A DNA stretch of 36,442 nucleotides from an uncultured Bacteroidota bacterium (GCA_903882805.1 CAIRYK010000067.1:1-36442), one strand, 5' to 3'; counted from the stretch's first letter, positions 1-8,442 are shown. The notes: generated from the sequence alone by a model not told the origin. Numbers and translations: made by a program.

Positions 1-2
1 AT

Positions 3-134
3 TCCTACAAGCCATCATACAACAGCTATACGCCCTCTTATAAAAGCAACTCATCTTATACGCCATCGTACGAAAAATCCTACAAATCTTATAGCGACTA
101 TAGCTATGTAAGGGGGGTAAAACCAACCGCCTGA
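3..134 (+). CDS. 3' end of host Ser/Tyr-rich protein (partial)
   Basis: An open frame enters from the left edge and stops with TGA at 132-134. The visible 43 residues are low complexity, rich in SY, PSY and SYT steps (SYKPSYNSYTPSYKS and similar), and end in VRGVKPTA. I do not recognise the gene. Such tails occur in secreted or surface proteins of Bacteroidota, but nothing here proves export. It lies outside the inferred left phage end, so it is taken as host DNA. It is unrelated to the tgt gene interrupted at the right end. Confidence 0.5.
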   Translation, partial: SYKPSYNSYTPSYKSNSSYTPSYEKSYKSYSDYSYVRGVKPTA

Positions 135-213
135 ATTAAAAAGAATGTTTTTTTGGCGCAAAATATGCGCTGGTGGCGGGTTTCAGCCGATTACGGCATG
201 TGACAGTTAAAAA

Positions 214-238
214 TCTAAACGCCGAAAAAATACCATAG
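214..238 (+). repeat. Left phage end with putative transposase-binding site
   Basis: AAACGCCGAAAAAATACC at 217-234 matches, in inverted orientation, the repeats at the right end (36278-36321). Its place, just outside the stop of the leftward repressor gene, is where Mu has its left attachment end. The exact terminal nucleotide cannot be fixed from this sequence alone. Confidence 0.5.
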
Positions 239-274
239 ACTACCATTTACCTACCAGATTACTGATAGAACTGA

Positions 275-1282
275 TTATAATGCTGGCAAACGGGTTAAGA
301 TTTGCTGCATAGTGGCATTTAAAGCGGCATTTGAGGCGCGTAAATCGGTCATTTCGCCCTCTATATTGTTGAGTCGATGGAATACCTCTGCTGGCTCGGA
401 AAAGTCTGCTGAGAGCTTGAGGCGGCAGTACCACATTTCTTTGATTTCGCTTACATCCAGCTCTGTTGTGGGGTATTCACGGCGGTCCTTTGTGGTGTCT
501 GATTTTAGAACGATTTTGCCCCGTTCATTGGCGCGATTGAGTACCCTTTTAACTACTATTCCAGAGGCTGAAACTATTACGTAGACGCGGTTTTCGCGTA
601 TTTCTGACAGTGAGTTAACCCACTGCCCTATTAGCCTGTCTCCTGACATAATATTAGGCGCCATTGAGGGGCCTTCAGCCTCAAACATACGGTAGGTACC
701 ATTATCTAAACCGGGTAGCCTATAGGTAGCCAGGGACTGGATATACTCCGGGTCTCCATAGCCATTAAGATAGCCTGCGCGTGCCTTTACTGGCACATAA
801 ATTATGTTTTCCTGCTGCCTTTCATTGACTGTTATAACACGGGGTAAGCCGAGGTTATAAACAGGCTTTGATTCGTGTATAAATGACCCTGAAACAGGAT
901 GTAAATGGGCGGCGTAATTGCCGCCTTTTGCCGTATTTGACAGCGGAGGGGTGACAGTAGGTGTTACAAAATCCGTGACAATATTCGTTTTATTGGGAGG
1001 GGGTATTTCCAGTATTGTACTATTTTCTGTGTTTTTTTCGGCTAACTGGAGGGGGGTATTACCATTTTCAAGTATCATATTTCCTACACCTGTTAATAGC
1101 CATACAGGATTAAGCTCCGGGAACGCGCAGAATATTTTCTCTAACACATCGCTACCAATAGAGCCCTCATTCTTTATTGTTTTACCAATATAGCCCGTTG
1201 CAGCTGCAATTGTATTATCAAAAGCGTTTAAGGATATTAATTTATGGTTAATAAACTGCTTTAGTCTATGGATTGTCTTCAT
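275..1282 (-). CDS. S24-family (LexA/CI-like) phage repressor
   Basis: A 335-residue protein. Residues 1-75 form an N-terminal DNA-binding domain ending in ELNPVWLLTGVGNMI, a hallmark of Bacteroidota phage XRE/S24 regulators. A low-complexity Thr/Pro linker follows (about 76-125), then an S24 peptidase domain (about 160-290). The self-cleavage machinery is visible: Ala-Gly in KARAGYL (169-170), catalytic Ser206 in GPSMAPN and Lys245 in VVKRVLN. This predicts a repressor inactivated by RecA-stimulated autocleavage, so induction by DNA damage, unlike the Mu c repressor, which is controlled by Clp. It is transcribed toward the left end as in Mu. The tail after about 295 is predicted helical and could oligomerise. 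Confidence 0.88.
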   Translation of the reverse strand: MKTIHRLKQFINHKLISLNAFDNTIAAATGYIGKTIKNEGSIGSDVLEKIFCAFPELNPVWLLTGVGNMILENGNTPLQLAEKNTENSTILEIPPPNKTNIVTDFVTPTVTPPLSNTAKGGNYAAHLHPVSGSFIHESKPVYNLGLPRVITVNERQQENIIYVPVKARAGYLNGYGDPEYIQSLATYRLPGLDNGTYRMFEAEGPSMAPNIMSGDRLIGQWVNSLSEIRENRVYVIVSASGIVVKRVLNRANERGKIVLKSDTTKDRREYPTTELDVSEIKEMWYCRLKLSADFSEPAEVFHRLNNIEGEMTDLRASNAALNATMQQILTRLPAL

Positions 1283-1283
1283 T

Positions 1284-1380
1284 GGTGCAGAAAATTTTAC
1301 GCATTTAATTTGGTTGATACAGAAAATAGACTGTATATTTGTATCGTTAAGCGGTACAGAAAAAAAACGGTATTACAGAG
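1284..1380 (+). promoter_or_regulatory. Early operator region (TACAG repeats)
   Basis: The gap between the divergent repressor and early operon carries repeated motifs: GGTGCAGAAAA (1284-1294), GATACAGAAAATAG (1316-1329), GGTACAGAAAAAAA (1353-1366) and ATTACAGAG (1372-1380). Inverted halves CTGTAT (1331-1336) and TGTATC (1339-1344) face the second copy. This arrangement of repeated half-sites over the early promoter fits binding by the S24 repressor and/or the Ner-like protein. The operator role is inferred. Confidence 0.55.
1309..1341 (+). promoter_or_regulatory. Early promoter, Bacteroidota type
   Basis: TTTG at 1309-1312 and TATATTTG at 1334-1341 are separated by 21 nt. This matches the Bacteroidota primary sigma factor consensus TTTG-N19-21-TAnnTTTG. 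It points right, toward the Ner-like gene and transposase, and is overlapped by the TACAG repeats, so repressor binding would block it. Confidence 0.65.
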
Positions 1381-1563
1381 CAAAAGTAGTTACTAAAAAC
1401 CAACCGCCGAAAAAACAAGGCAAAAAAGGGTATAAATACCCCCCTAAGCAAAAATGGTTGCGGCATGAAAATGCAGTAAAAAAGGGAGTAAAGAGGGGGG
1501 TATTACACGATTTTTTGACGTAAAACATTGATAACCAAACAATTAAGCTAAAAACGGCACTTT

Positions 1564-1761
1564 ATGACCAAAAAATTGATAAAACCACCAGCAAACATGG
1601 TAGCAGAAGCAGCAGGAACGAGCAAAGTACTTGTGCGAAAAGTGAGGGCAGGAGAAAGGGTAAATGGCCCAGCGGCAAAGAGAGTATTGGTAGCCAATAA
1701 CCTACTGGAAGTAGGTATCAACAACCTGATAGATGAGGTAAAAAGAGTAGTAATATTTTAA
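1564..1761 (+). CDS. Small Cro/Ner-like HTH regulator
   Basis: A 65-residue protein, first gene of the rightward operon. Residues about 10-45 (NMVAEAAGTSKVLVRKVRAG) read as a helix-turn-helix. The following GPAAKRVLVANNLLEVGINN resembles the helical end of small phage regulators. In Mu the same place is held by ner, which damps early transcription and the repressor promoter. The position 11 bp ahead of the transposase supports this. Family membership is inferred from size, helix pattern and location. Confidence 0.6.
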   Translation: MTKKLIKPPANMVAEAAGTSKVLVRKVRAGERVNGPAAKRVLVANNLLEVGINNLIDEVKRVVIF

Positions 1762-1771
1762 ATAACCGATT

Positions 1772-3808
1772 ATGCAATACTTACCACAAACGAATATCCC
1801 CTGCATAACTTATAACGAGTTTATCCCTGCATTTTCGAGCGAAGAGAATTATCGTCAAATGAAAGTTAGGGGAAAACTAAAGGCATCGTGCGTAGGTGGT
1901 AATGGCCGGACAATTCTTATAGAGCTGCCCAGCTTGCCGCCAAGGTATCAGCAGAAAATTATTGAAAAGTATGGAGACCCTAAAAAAGCGATTGCGGTAC
2001 AACCAATAAAAGCGCTTAAGCAGGTAGATGCAGCGGCAAGGCGTGTATATGCTAACTATGAGTTGCCGAATGGTAGGCCGCTACCACTTGAATACCAATT
2101 GAAATACGGGAAACAAGCTGACTGGCTTAATGTGATTAAGGTGTGCCTTACCGATAAGCGCACGCTGAAGGATACGCTAAAAATAACGCTGGCTGAGTTT
2201 TGGGCGAACATAGTAAACCTTATAAATGAAGATAAGGACGATCATGGACTACCCAGCAGCGAAGATAGGCTTAGGCGTAGATGGGCGGCTTACCGTGACG
2301 GCGGCTACGAGGGACTGGTAGAAGCATGGAGATTTGGCAATAGCCATGCGCGAAAAGTTACCGACCAGATTGAAGGGCTGCTACTGGCCCTGTACTGCCA
2401 ACCTTATAAACCAAGCATGGCTGAGGTATGCCGCGACTACGCTTTGTTTATGGACGGTAAGAAAATAGTTGTGGACATTGAAACAGGTATGCCATATGAA
2501 CCTGAGGCATTTTATGTAAAAGGCAAAAAGTATAAGGTAGGTGAAAGCACGGTTGATTACTATGTTAAGCAGCCGGGTAATGAGGCGATAATCAATAAAG
2601 GACGTATGAATACGCTGGCATTCAATACCGCTTATCGACCATCAGTTTCGCGTAAGGCTCCGTTCTATGCTTTTTCTAAAATAACGATGGACGATATTGA
2701 TGTGCCTTTCAAAACACCGGACGGCGACAGGGCTGTAAAGGCGTATCAAATTTTTGATGTTGCCAGCGGGGCGGTAATTGGTCAGGCATACAGCAGGGAT
2801 AAGAATATAGACTTGATACGCGAAGCGTTGAGGGATATGTTTAGGCTCATTATAAGAAACAATTGGGGTGTGCCTTATGAAATTGAGTTTGAAAAGCACC
2901 TGACAAGCAATATGGTTGGCTCATTCGGTAAGACTTCTGATAATAGCGAAGTGTGGTTTGACGATATACTTACCCCCGGAGCGGTTTTCCCTGCAACCCG
3001 TATGTGTCTTGGCGGTAATGCAAAGGAAAAGCATGCAGAAAGCATCATCAGGGTTAAAAAATACGGGCAACAAAAGAAACGTCCCGGATTTCAGGCACGC
3101 CACTATGCACGGCTGCTTACTAATCGCCTGAATGCAGAAAACGACAAAGTAAGGTATGAGTATGAGCAAATAGTACAGAATGAAATGGACGATTGCGCTG
3201 CACATAATGCCGAACTGCACCCGCTACAAGATTTGTATCCCGGAATGACGCGCTGGGACGTGCTTACCCAAAATCAGAACCCAAACCTTGCACAGTTCCA
3301 AATGCAAAGCGTGATACGCCACATAGGATTTAGCACGGCAACAAGTATAAAAGCGGGTATGGCGCGGGTACAATATGGCGACTATGAACTACCAAGCGTA
3401 CATGTACTGACGCAACAACGCTATGCTGGTGAACTGGTAGCTTACTACCTACCTGATGAGAATGGGACTATCAATAGCGTATATCTGTTTGAGAATGATG
3501 TTTTCTTGTGCGAGGCTAAGCGCAGGGCACAATTTCAGGAGGCCATTGCCGAACAAACGGAAGCAGACAGGGCAATTATGGAAAAGCAGTGGGGCCAGCA
3601 GAAACAGCATGACAAATTTGTGCGCGAGGGCAAGGCTAAGATACCGCGTGTAGCTACTACCACCCCTGAAAAGCTGATAAAGAATGGCGGCGAGCTACCG
3701 TATCAGAATAGTGAGCGTAGGGCGAAGAGCATTGCCAAAAAGGCAACTACACAGATTAAAAACGAACCGCCGAAAAGTGCAAAAAGCCAAGCCCTCAACG
3801 ACATTTAA
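1772..3808 (+). CDS. MuA-like DDE transposase
   Basis: A 678-residue protein that should bind the phage ends and carry out replicative transposition. The N-terminal half (about 1-290) holds helical DNA-binding regions. The catalytic core runs about 300-440: first acidic cluster MDDID (306-310) and glutamate-bearing KEKHAE (418-423). The middle position reads EIEFEKHL (370-377), with Glu where classical Mu transposases have Asp. The spacing (about 64 and 51 residues) is close to Mu. The C-terminus (about 590-678) is rich in Lys, Gln and Ala, where MuA contacts its ATPase partner. It is followed directly by the MuB-like gene. Confidence 0.9.
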   Translation: MQYLPQTNIPCITYNEFIPAFSSEENYRQMKVRGKLKASCVGGNGRTILIELPSLPPRYQQKIIEKYGDPKKAIAVQPIKALKQVDAAARRVYANYELPNGRPLPLEYQLKYGKQADWLNVIKVCLTDKRTLKDTLKITLAEFWANIVNLINEDKDDHGLPSSEDRLRRRWAAYRDGGYEGLVEAWRFGNSHARKVTDQIEGLLLALYCQPYKPSMAEVCRDYALFMDGKKIVVDIETGMPYEPEAFYVKGKKYKVGESTVDYYVKQPGNEAIINKGRMNTLAFNTAYRPSVSRKAPFYAFSKITMDDIDVPFKTPDGDRAVKAYQIFDVASGAVIGQAYSRDKNIDLIREALRDMFRLIIRNNWGVPYEIEFEKHLTSNMVGSFGKTSDNSEVWFDDILTPGAVFPATRMCLGGNAKEKHAESIIRVKKYGQQKKRPGFQARHYARLLTNRLNAENDKVRYEYEQIVQNEMDDCAAHNAELHPLQDLYPGMTRWDVLTQNQNPNLAQFQMQSVIRHIGFSTATSIKAGMARVQYGDYELPSVHVLTQQRYAGELVAYYLPDENGTINSVYLFENDVFLCEAKRRAQFQEAIAEQTEADRAIMEKQWGQQKQHDKFVREGKAKIPRVATTTPEKLIKNGGELPYQNSERRAKSIAKKATTQIKNEPPKSAKSQALNDI

Positions 3809-3840
3809 ACACCTTTTAAAAACGATTCAAATACTATTTT

Positions 3841-4773
3841 ATGGCAATTGATACAGCAACTAAGACACAGATAGCCAACGCAATTAAGGCTGATTTTCAG
3901 CGCAGGCGCAATATAGATAGCGACTACAGCCAAACACGCCATGCCACATGGCTGAGCATTAATAATGCTGTATACAGCAGCATTGCAAAAGGCGATTATG
4001 ATAAGAAGCTAAAAAACACAGAATGGCTGCGCCTGGCTATGCAATTGAATATTGACACCACCGGACATAACTGGAAAACTGCCAATACGCATACATATGA
4101 GTATGTAACAGCGCAGCTTGGATTTTGTCAGGATAACGGTGTAGGGCGTATCCTTTGCGATGAAAAAGGGTTGGGTAAAACAAGAGCAGCTGAGGCCTAT
4201 GCGCTGGAAAATGGTAATGTAGCCTACATAAAGTGTGGTAGTTTCCCAACACGCCACCTTCTGATACGGGAGATTGCGCGCCAATTTGGGCTGGATAATA
4301 TAGGTACTGTGCATGAGGTACGCATGAGCATGATAGCTGAAATACGCGCAATGCAACACCCGATAATAATACTTGACGATGGCGGCTACCTGAGTAATGA
4401 GGCATGGATGGAAGTGAAAGCCTTATATGATGAACTACCGTACCAATGTGCATGGTATGTGATTGGCGATATGGGATTGAAAAAGAAAATAGAAGGGTTG
4501 GTACGTCATGGCCGTATTGGTTATGAAAGCCTTATGGACAGGTTTGGCGGCGGCTTTAAACAGATAACCGGCGAATGCACCAGCGATGCTGAGCTTGCAA
4601 TGTTTAAGAGTGGACAGCTAAAAGCAGTACTGGAAGTGAATGAACCAAAGCTGCCGAAAGCACAGCAAAAAGAACTGATAGCAAGGTGTAAGAATAGCCT
4701 ACGCCTGCTGCAAGATGAGGTAATAAAATATCGTCACATCAATAAAACGCCATCTAATGCACACCTCGCATAA
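3841..4773 (+). CDS. MuB-like AAA+ ATPase, transposition target selector
   Basis: A 310-residue protein with Walker A DEKGLGKT (107-114) and Walker B IIILDD (175-180). The N-terminal part (1-80) is probably a DNA-binding/HTH region as in MuB. The lineup directly after a MuA-like transposase indicates the ATPase that binds target DNA, activates the transposase and gives target immunity. The C-terminal 70 residues are helical. Its last 17 bases overlap the next gene, suggesting translational coupling. Confidence 0.85.
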   Translation: MAIDTATKTQIANAIKADFQRRRNIDSDYSQTRHATWLSINNAVYSSIAKGDYDKKLKNTEWLRLAMQLNIDTTGHNWKTANTHTYEYVTAQLGFCQDNGVGRILCDEKGLGKTRAAEAYALENGNVAYIKCGSFPTRHLLIREIARQFGLDNIGTVHEVRMSMIAEIRAMQHPIIILDDGGYLSNEAWMEVKALYDELPYQCAWYVIGDMGLKKKIEGLVRHGRIGYESLMDRFGGGFKQITGECTSDAELAMFKSGQLKAVLEVNEPKLPKAQQKELIARCKNSLRLLQDEVIKYRHINKTPSNAHLA

Positions 4774-5230
4774 TATTACGCATGTTGCAACTGTAAGGGG
4801 GCAAAATCATGCAGATGAACTGGCGGTACTATGGTTTACCGGAATGACTAAGGATGAGTTGTTTGACTTGAAATACGACATGGGTAAGCGATGGGTAGTG
4901 TGGTGGATATGGCGGTGTTATTGCTTAGCGCATACGCCAGATGAGGGCAATAACGACCGGAAAGAAATGGAGCTGGCGGCTGAGGAGTTTTATACGTTCA
5001 AAGAAGTACTGCAATTGTGGCAACTGGAATGGCAGCGAATGGATAGGGAGGTAATTGCACCCTTTATGCACAAATGGATAGGCGCAGATGCAATGGACAT
5101 ATATAGGGATATGCATTTGCAGGTGTTTACTCCCGGTAACACTTACTGTAAAAGACTGGAAGGGGCTATGAATAGAATGATGGCAATGCTGGCTAAAAAT
5201 GGCGGCGAAGTAGTAACCCAAAACAAATAA
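4757..5230 (+). CDS. Hypothetical early protein
   Basis: A 157-residue protein that starts inside the end of the MuB-like gene. It has an unusually Trp-rich stretch (KRWVVWWIWRC, about residues 44-54) but no convincing membrane segment, and a mostly helical, acidic C-terminal half. I do not recognise the family. Its place among replication genes suggests an accessory transposition or host-takeover role, but that is only context. Confidence 0.7.
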   Translation: MHTSHNITHVATVRGQNHADELAVLWFTGMTKDELFDLKYDMGKRWVVWWIWRCYCLAHTPDEGNNDRKEMELAAEEFYTFKEVLQLWQLEWQRMDREVIAPFMHKWIGADAMDIYRDMHLQVFTPGNTYCKRLEGAMNRMMAMLAKNGGEVVTQNK

Positions 5231-5234
5231 GCAT

Positions 5235-5549
5235 ATGAATAATAGCACAAAAACGCCTTCTGAAATGCTGAAGGTGATAGCGGAAGCGATAGCCATGCAG
5301 CCGGACGATTATAAAGTGAAAAGTAGGTGTGTGGTATATACTGACCTGCGCATAATAGGCGCATTGCTGCTCAGGGAGTTTTACCCTGCTATAAGGCTCA
5401 CGGAAATGGGACATTTGTTTGGTGTTGACCATACCTCTGTAATACACAACATGCGCGTAGGTAACGGGTATATACATGTTGGTCAGCAGCCATTCTTATC
5501 AAAATATTTAACCGCTAAAAATGCAATAGAATGCTGGATTACGAAGTAA
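5235..5549 (+). CDS. DnaA domain IV-like DNA-binding protein
   Basis: A 104-residue protein resembling the C-terminal DNA-binding domain of the initiator DnaA. TDLRIIGALLLREF (36-49) fits the helix before the HTH, RLTEMGHLFGVDHTSVIHN (54-72) fits the HTH and the signature DHT(S/T)V-H motif. No AAA+ domain is present. It would bind DnaA-box-like DNA without ATPase activity, perhaps directing host replication proteins to phage DNA or competing with DnaA. The next gene starts within its final 19 bases. Confidence 0.7.
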   Translation: MNNSTKTPSEMLKVIAEAIAMQPDDYKVKSRCVVYTDLRIIGALLLREFYPAIRLTEMGHLFGVDHTSVIHNMRVGNGYIHVGQQPFLSKYLTAKNAIECWITK

Positions 5550-5869
5550 CAATTAAGCTGAGCCGCCAGCGTATGGATGCACTATGCAATGTGTATCAGG
5601 CGGCAATTGGGGAGTTCTACCCTGAAAACGAACATGAGCTGCTGCTCCAGGAACATCTAACAGAATTATGCCGCCGATTTATTAAAGCATTACGCACGGA
5701 TTTCAACAATATGAAATTCAAGTTTTCGGCAACAGAGGCACTGGCATTTGTACAGTTTTGGCAACTGGGACCTATGGAGGTAGATAATTATACCGGGATA
5801 GTACTGAATGATGTAATGGCCAAAATAGATAAGACAGTTACAAACAATAAGGCCCTTCGCAAAGGGTAA
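5531..5869 (+). CDS. Hypothetical early protein
   Basis: A 112-residue, predicted mostly helical protein starting 19 bases inside the preceding gene, in another frame. It has no recognised motif, signal or membrane segment. The tight overlap argues for co-translation with the DnaA-like protein. Confidence 0.65.
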   Translation: MLDYEVTIKLSRQRMDALCNVYQAAIGEFYPENEHELLLQEHLTELCRRFIKALRTDFNNMKFKFSATEALAFVQFWQLGPMEVDNYTGIVLNDVMAKIDKTVTNNKALRKG

Positions 5870-5900
5870 TTAAGTCACATCAAATAAACAAATACATATA

Positions 5901-6620
5901 ATGAACACAGAAATTACAGCTACGGTAGAGCATGCTCCCGTTGTAGAAATGACAGTAGAGCAATTGGAAGCGCTGCTTGAGAAAAGGAAAGCAGCCGAAA
6001 GGAAGGCAAAAGAAAAGGCTAAGAATGCCTATTTAGAAAAACGCGAAATGCTGATTAATGATTTGAGTGGATTTGCGGTAAGCCTGCAAAACCAAATGAT
6101 GGACCTAAAGTATGAGGCGTTTTCAGAAATAACGAAGTTTAGAGAAATGATGCTGGAATATGGCGACATACGTGGCGGGGAGAACAATAAGGGGTCTTTT
6201 GAGTTGAAGAATGACAATTACAAGATAAGGTTCATGAGTCAGGTGAATAAGTGCTTTGATGAAAGGGCTGAACTGGCTGAAAAGAAGCTAAAGGAGTTTT
6301 TGGCAACGTTTGTAAAGAAAGCTAATAAGAGTGCTTATATGATAATCATGGCTCTGCTGGAGCGTAATAGCAAAACGGGAGACTTTGACATTAACCTCAT
6401 CAACAGGCTATATGCCATGCGTGAGCAGTTTAATAATCCGTTGTGGATTGAGGCACTGGATATGTTTCAGGAGAGTTATAGCCCATATGGTACTGCCCAG
6501 TACATTCAGTTTTACAAAAAAGACCCTAATACCAATGGCTGGCTTCCAATTGTGTTGGACTTCGCTAAACTAAGAATGGCTACTGAAAAGGATGCAACTG
6601 ATAACACTAAGGCAGCGTAA
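5901..6620 (+). CDS. DUF3164 family protein
   Basis: A 239-residue protein. The N-terminal part (about 15-50) is a Lys/Glu-rich coiled coil (EALLEKRKAAERKAKEKAKN). The C-terminal half matches the DUF3164 pattern: CFDERAELAEKKLKEFL, then NRLYAMREQFNNPLWIEA and a terminal block with QYIQFYKKD and WLPIVLDFA. DUF3164 proteins are found in the early region of Mu-like phages and have no established function. The 30-bp A-rich leader before ATG 5901 is typical of the phylum. Confidence 0.8.
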   Translation: MNTEITATVEHAPVVEMTVEQLEALLEKRKAAERKAKEKAKNAYLEKREMLINDLSGFAVSLQNQMMDLKYEAFSEITKFREMMLEYGDIRGGENNKGSFELKNDNYKIRFMSQVNKCFDERAELAEKKLKEFLATFVKKANKSAYMIIMALLERNSKTGDFDINLINRLYAMREQFNNPLWIEALDMFQESYSPYGTAQYIQFYKKDPNTNGWLPIVLDFAKLRMATEKDATDNTKAA

Positions 6621-6667
6621 GCGCGAGCTATTACTTGATTTTTTTAACAACCTAAATAGAATAACTC

Positions 6668-6973
6668 ATGAAAAACGTTCAAAAAAAAGGGGACAGCGCC
6701 CAGACACCGCATGGTGTTACGGACCTCACCAGTCAGGTGGTAGCCGAAATAAAGCACTATGTAGAGCTGAGTAGCAGACCTGATCTGGTTAATAGGGTTG
6801 ATGATTTGCCGGACGATGAAATAGATGCAATCTATAACATGATTTGTGACCAGGAGTTTAATAAGGTACCTAAGACTATGATTGCGTTTCATGTGTTGCA
6901 CGATGTACAGGTTATAGAATGTGGCCTTAATGATGTATTGTTTTGTGTGGCGTTCCTCAATGACGGGCAATGA
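6668..6973 (+). CDS. Hypothetical early protein
   Basis: A 101-residue acidic protein (pattern DDLPDDEIDAIYNMICDQEF) of unknown function. The stop overlaps the next start in an ATGA arrangement, so it belongs to the same transcript and is probably translationally coupled to the cysteine-rich gene downstream. Confidence 0.6.
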   Translation: MKNVQKKGDSAQTPHGVTDLTSQVVAEIKHYVELSSRPDLVNRVDDLPDDEIDAIYNMICDQEFNKVPKTMIAFHVLHDVQVIECGLNDVLFCVAFLNDGQ

Positions 6974-7140
6974 TAGACTGGAAGGAAAAGTACACGGCAG
7001 AACAAATAGCAGCGATACAGGAGGTGTGGGTAGGAAGACCGCCGCCAGCATGCACCGGGCAGTGCGAGATAACACAAGATGCAGCTTGCGAGTACTGTAA
7101 AAAATGTAGTTGGGACGATTTGGGCACGCCAGTATGTTAA
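6970..7140 (+). CDS. Small cysteine-rich protein
   Basis: A 56-residue frame beginning MIDWKEKYTAEQIAAIQEVW, starting by ATGA overlap with the previous stop. Its second half has six Cys (CTGQC, CEYCKKC and a C-terminal Cys), a pattern suited to binding a metal such as zinc. No family recognised. Coupling to the upstream gene and the ordered cysteines make it a likely real gene. Confidence 0.55.
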   Translation: MIDWKEKYTAEQIAAIQEVWVGRPPPACTGQCEITQDAACEYCKKCSWDDLGTPVC

Positions 7141-7155
7141 ACACAATAACGAAAG

Positions 7156-7875
7156 ATGAATACAATAGGGACTAAACAGTTTATGCAAATGGTGTTTGAA
7201 AGAATGCCGCTATCGGAAAAATTTAAGGGGCTGCTTGGTAATATCCCTTTCTGTTTTGTTATCTGCATATATGGTAGGTCGGGCAATGGTAAGACTGAGT
7301 TGAGCTTGCAACTTGCAAAAGAGTTTTCGAAGCATGGTAAGGTAGAATGGGTAGCGTATGAGACAGGACATGGCGCAGATATGCAGGATGCAGTTAACAG
7401 GAATGATTTTACTGGTTTGCCTATTAGCTGGACGGACCCATGGGCTAAACCTAAGCCAGGCGTTACGCTGTTCTCTGCTCTGGTAGCTAAGATGCGTAAA
7501 CCTCATAGCGCGAAGTACTGGTTTATAGATAGCTACGATGCCACGAAGTTTACAGAAGAGGAAATACTACAAATACAGACTGAGTTTGGCACTAAGAAAG
7601 GCATTGTTTGGATTGCACATGCTGACGATACCGGGAAAAAACCGCATAAGAGTGTAGCTAAGAAGATTGAATACTATGGCCAATGCGGTATTTGTGTGCG
7701 CAACTATATAGCCAGATGCATCAATAAGAATAGGTTTGGCGGGTTTGACCCTTATGTAGTGTACGAAAAGCGTGCGAGAGAACTGGACCCGCTGTTTTTT
7801 GAGGCAAGGGATAAGGTAGAGGTAGCAGAGCCGGTAAAGAAGGGTAAAAAGGGTAAGAAGGTTGTTGATGATTGA
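7156..7875 (+). CDS. RecA-like P-loop ATPase
   Basis: A 239-residue protein with Walker A GRSGNGKT (40-47) close to the N-terminus and Walker B YWFIDSYD (121-128), the layout of RecA/KaiC-fold phage ATPases. A Lys-rich tail (KKGKKGKK) ends the protein. Related phage proteins act as recombination or annealing helpers (Sak4-like). A role in DNA handling during replication is plausible but not proven. It lacks a AAA+ arginine-finger region that I can see. Confidence 0.7.
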   Translation: MNTIGTKQFMQMVFERMPLSEKFKGLLGNIPFCFVICIYGRSGNGKTELSLQLAKEFSKHGKVEWVAYETGHGADMQDAVNRNDFTGLPISWTDPWAKPKPGVTLFSALVAKMRKPHSAKYWFIDSYDATKFTEEEILQIQTEFGTKKGIVWIAHADDTGKKPHKSVAKKIEYYGQCGICVRNYIARCINKNRFGGFDPYVVYEKRARELDPLFFEARDKVEVAEPVKKGKKGKKVVDD

Positions 7876-7905
7876 CTGATTTTCAAACTGATAAAACTAT
7901 TAAAA

Positions 7906-8217
7906 GTGAAAACGAAATTATTGAAGGGGCTACGAAAGAATTGGGTCATTCGTATTGCAACCAAAGAGAGTCAGCTAAAGGAATATAAATGGGAGTGGGA
8001 AAAACCACATGCGGTAGTAATAAGCTCTAAAAACAGATGTCAGGTAGAAGTATTTGGCTCAATAGCTGAGTTTATAAAATGGGTGGCCTACAATACCGAT
8101 TTGGCTGATGTATACAATGAAAGAAAACGAAAACGGAATAATGCGCGCTTTATAAGAGGTCTTAACCCAAACAACTACATTTTAAATTGTTTTTCGTCGG
8201 AGACTATTTTGAAGTAG
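7906..8217 (+). CDS. Hypothetical basic early protein
   Basis: A 103-residue, Lys/Arg-rich protein with a GTG start at 7906; no ATG lies at the 5' end of the frame. It contains a run NERKRKRNNARF that suggests nucleic-acid binding. No family recognised. Confidence 0.5.
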   Translation: MKTKLLKGLRKNWVIRIATKESQLKEYKWEWEKPHAVVISSKNRCQVEVFGSIAEFIKWVAYNTDLADVYNERKRKRNNARFIRGLNPNNYILNCFSSETILK

Positions 8218-8279
8218 GCTAAACCGTTGATTAAGTTGATTGCCCAGAATTATTTTTTAAAACGTTCAAAACAAAAAAG

Positions 8280-8438
8280 ATGGCACGACATATTTATTGC
8301 CCAGAGTGCGGATATGAAATTTCAGCTGCTGATATAGAATGCAGCGAATGTGGACTACCGTTAAATAGCCCAGCGGAAAGCAATGCATTGATTGCCGCTG
8401 GAGGTGAGTTTGACCCTAAGAATAGGGATTTTGAATAA
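8280..8438 (+). CDS. Small zinc-ribbon protein
   Basis: A 52-residue frame starting ATG at 8280. It has two CxxC pairs, CPECG near residue 7 and CSECG near residue 21, giving a compact zinc ribbon, followed by an acidic tail. Proteins like this often act as small adaptors or regulators; in Mu the zinc protein Com controls mom translation, but no sequence link to Com is visible. It is followed at once by a terminator hairpin. Confidence 0.6.
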   Translation: MARHIYCPECGYEISAADIECSECGLPLNSPAESNALIAAGGEFDPKNRDFE

Positions 8439-8442
8439 GGGA

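Noticed and set aside
1314-1523. Small rightward open frame of 69 codons between repressor and Ner-like gene
   Set aside because: It covers the promoter and operator repeats and its translation is a low-complexity Lys/Pro string caused by A-rich DNA.
4009-4453. Two long antisense frames within the MuB-like gene
   Set aside because: They mirror the coding strand of a clear AAA+ gene and lack any domain or start context.
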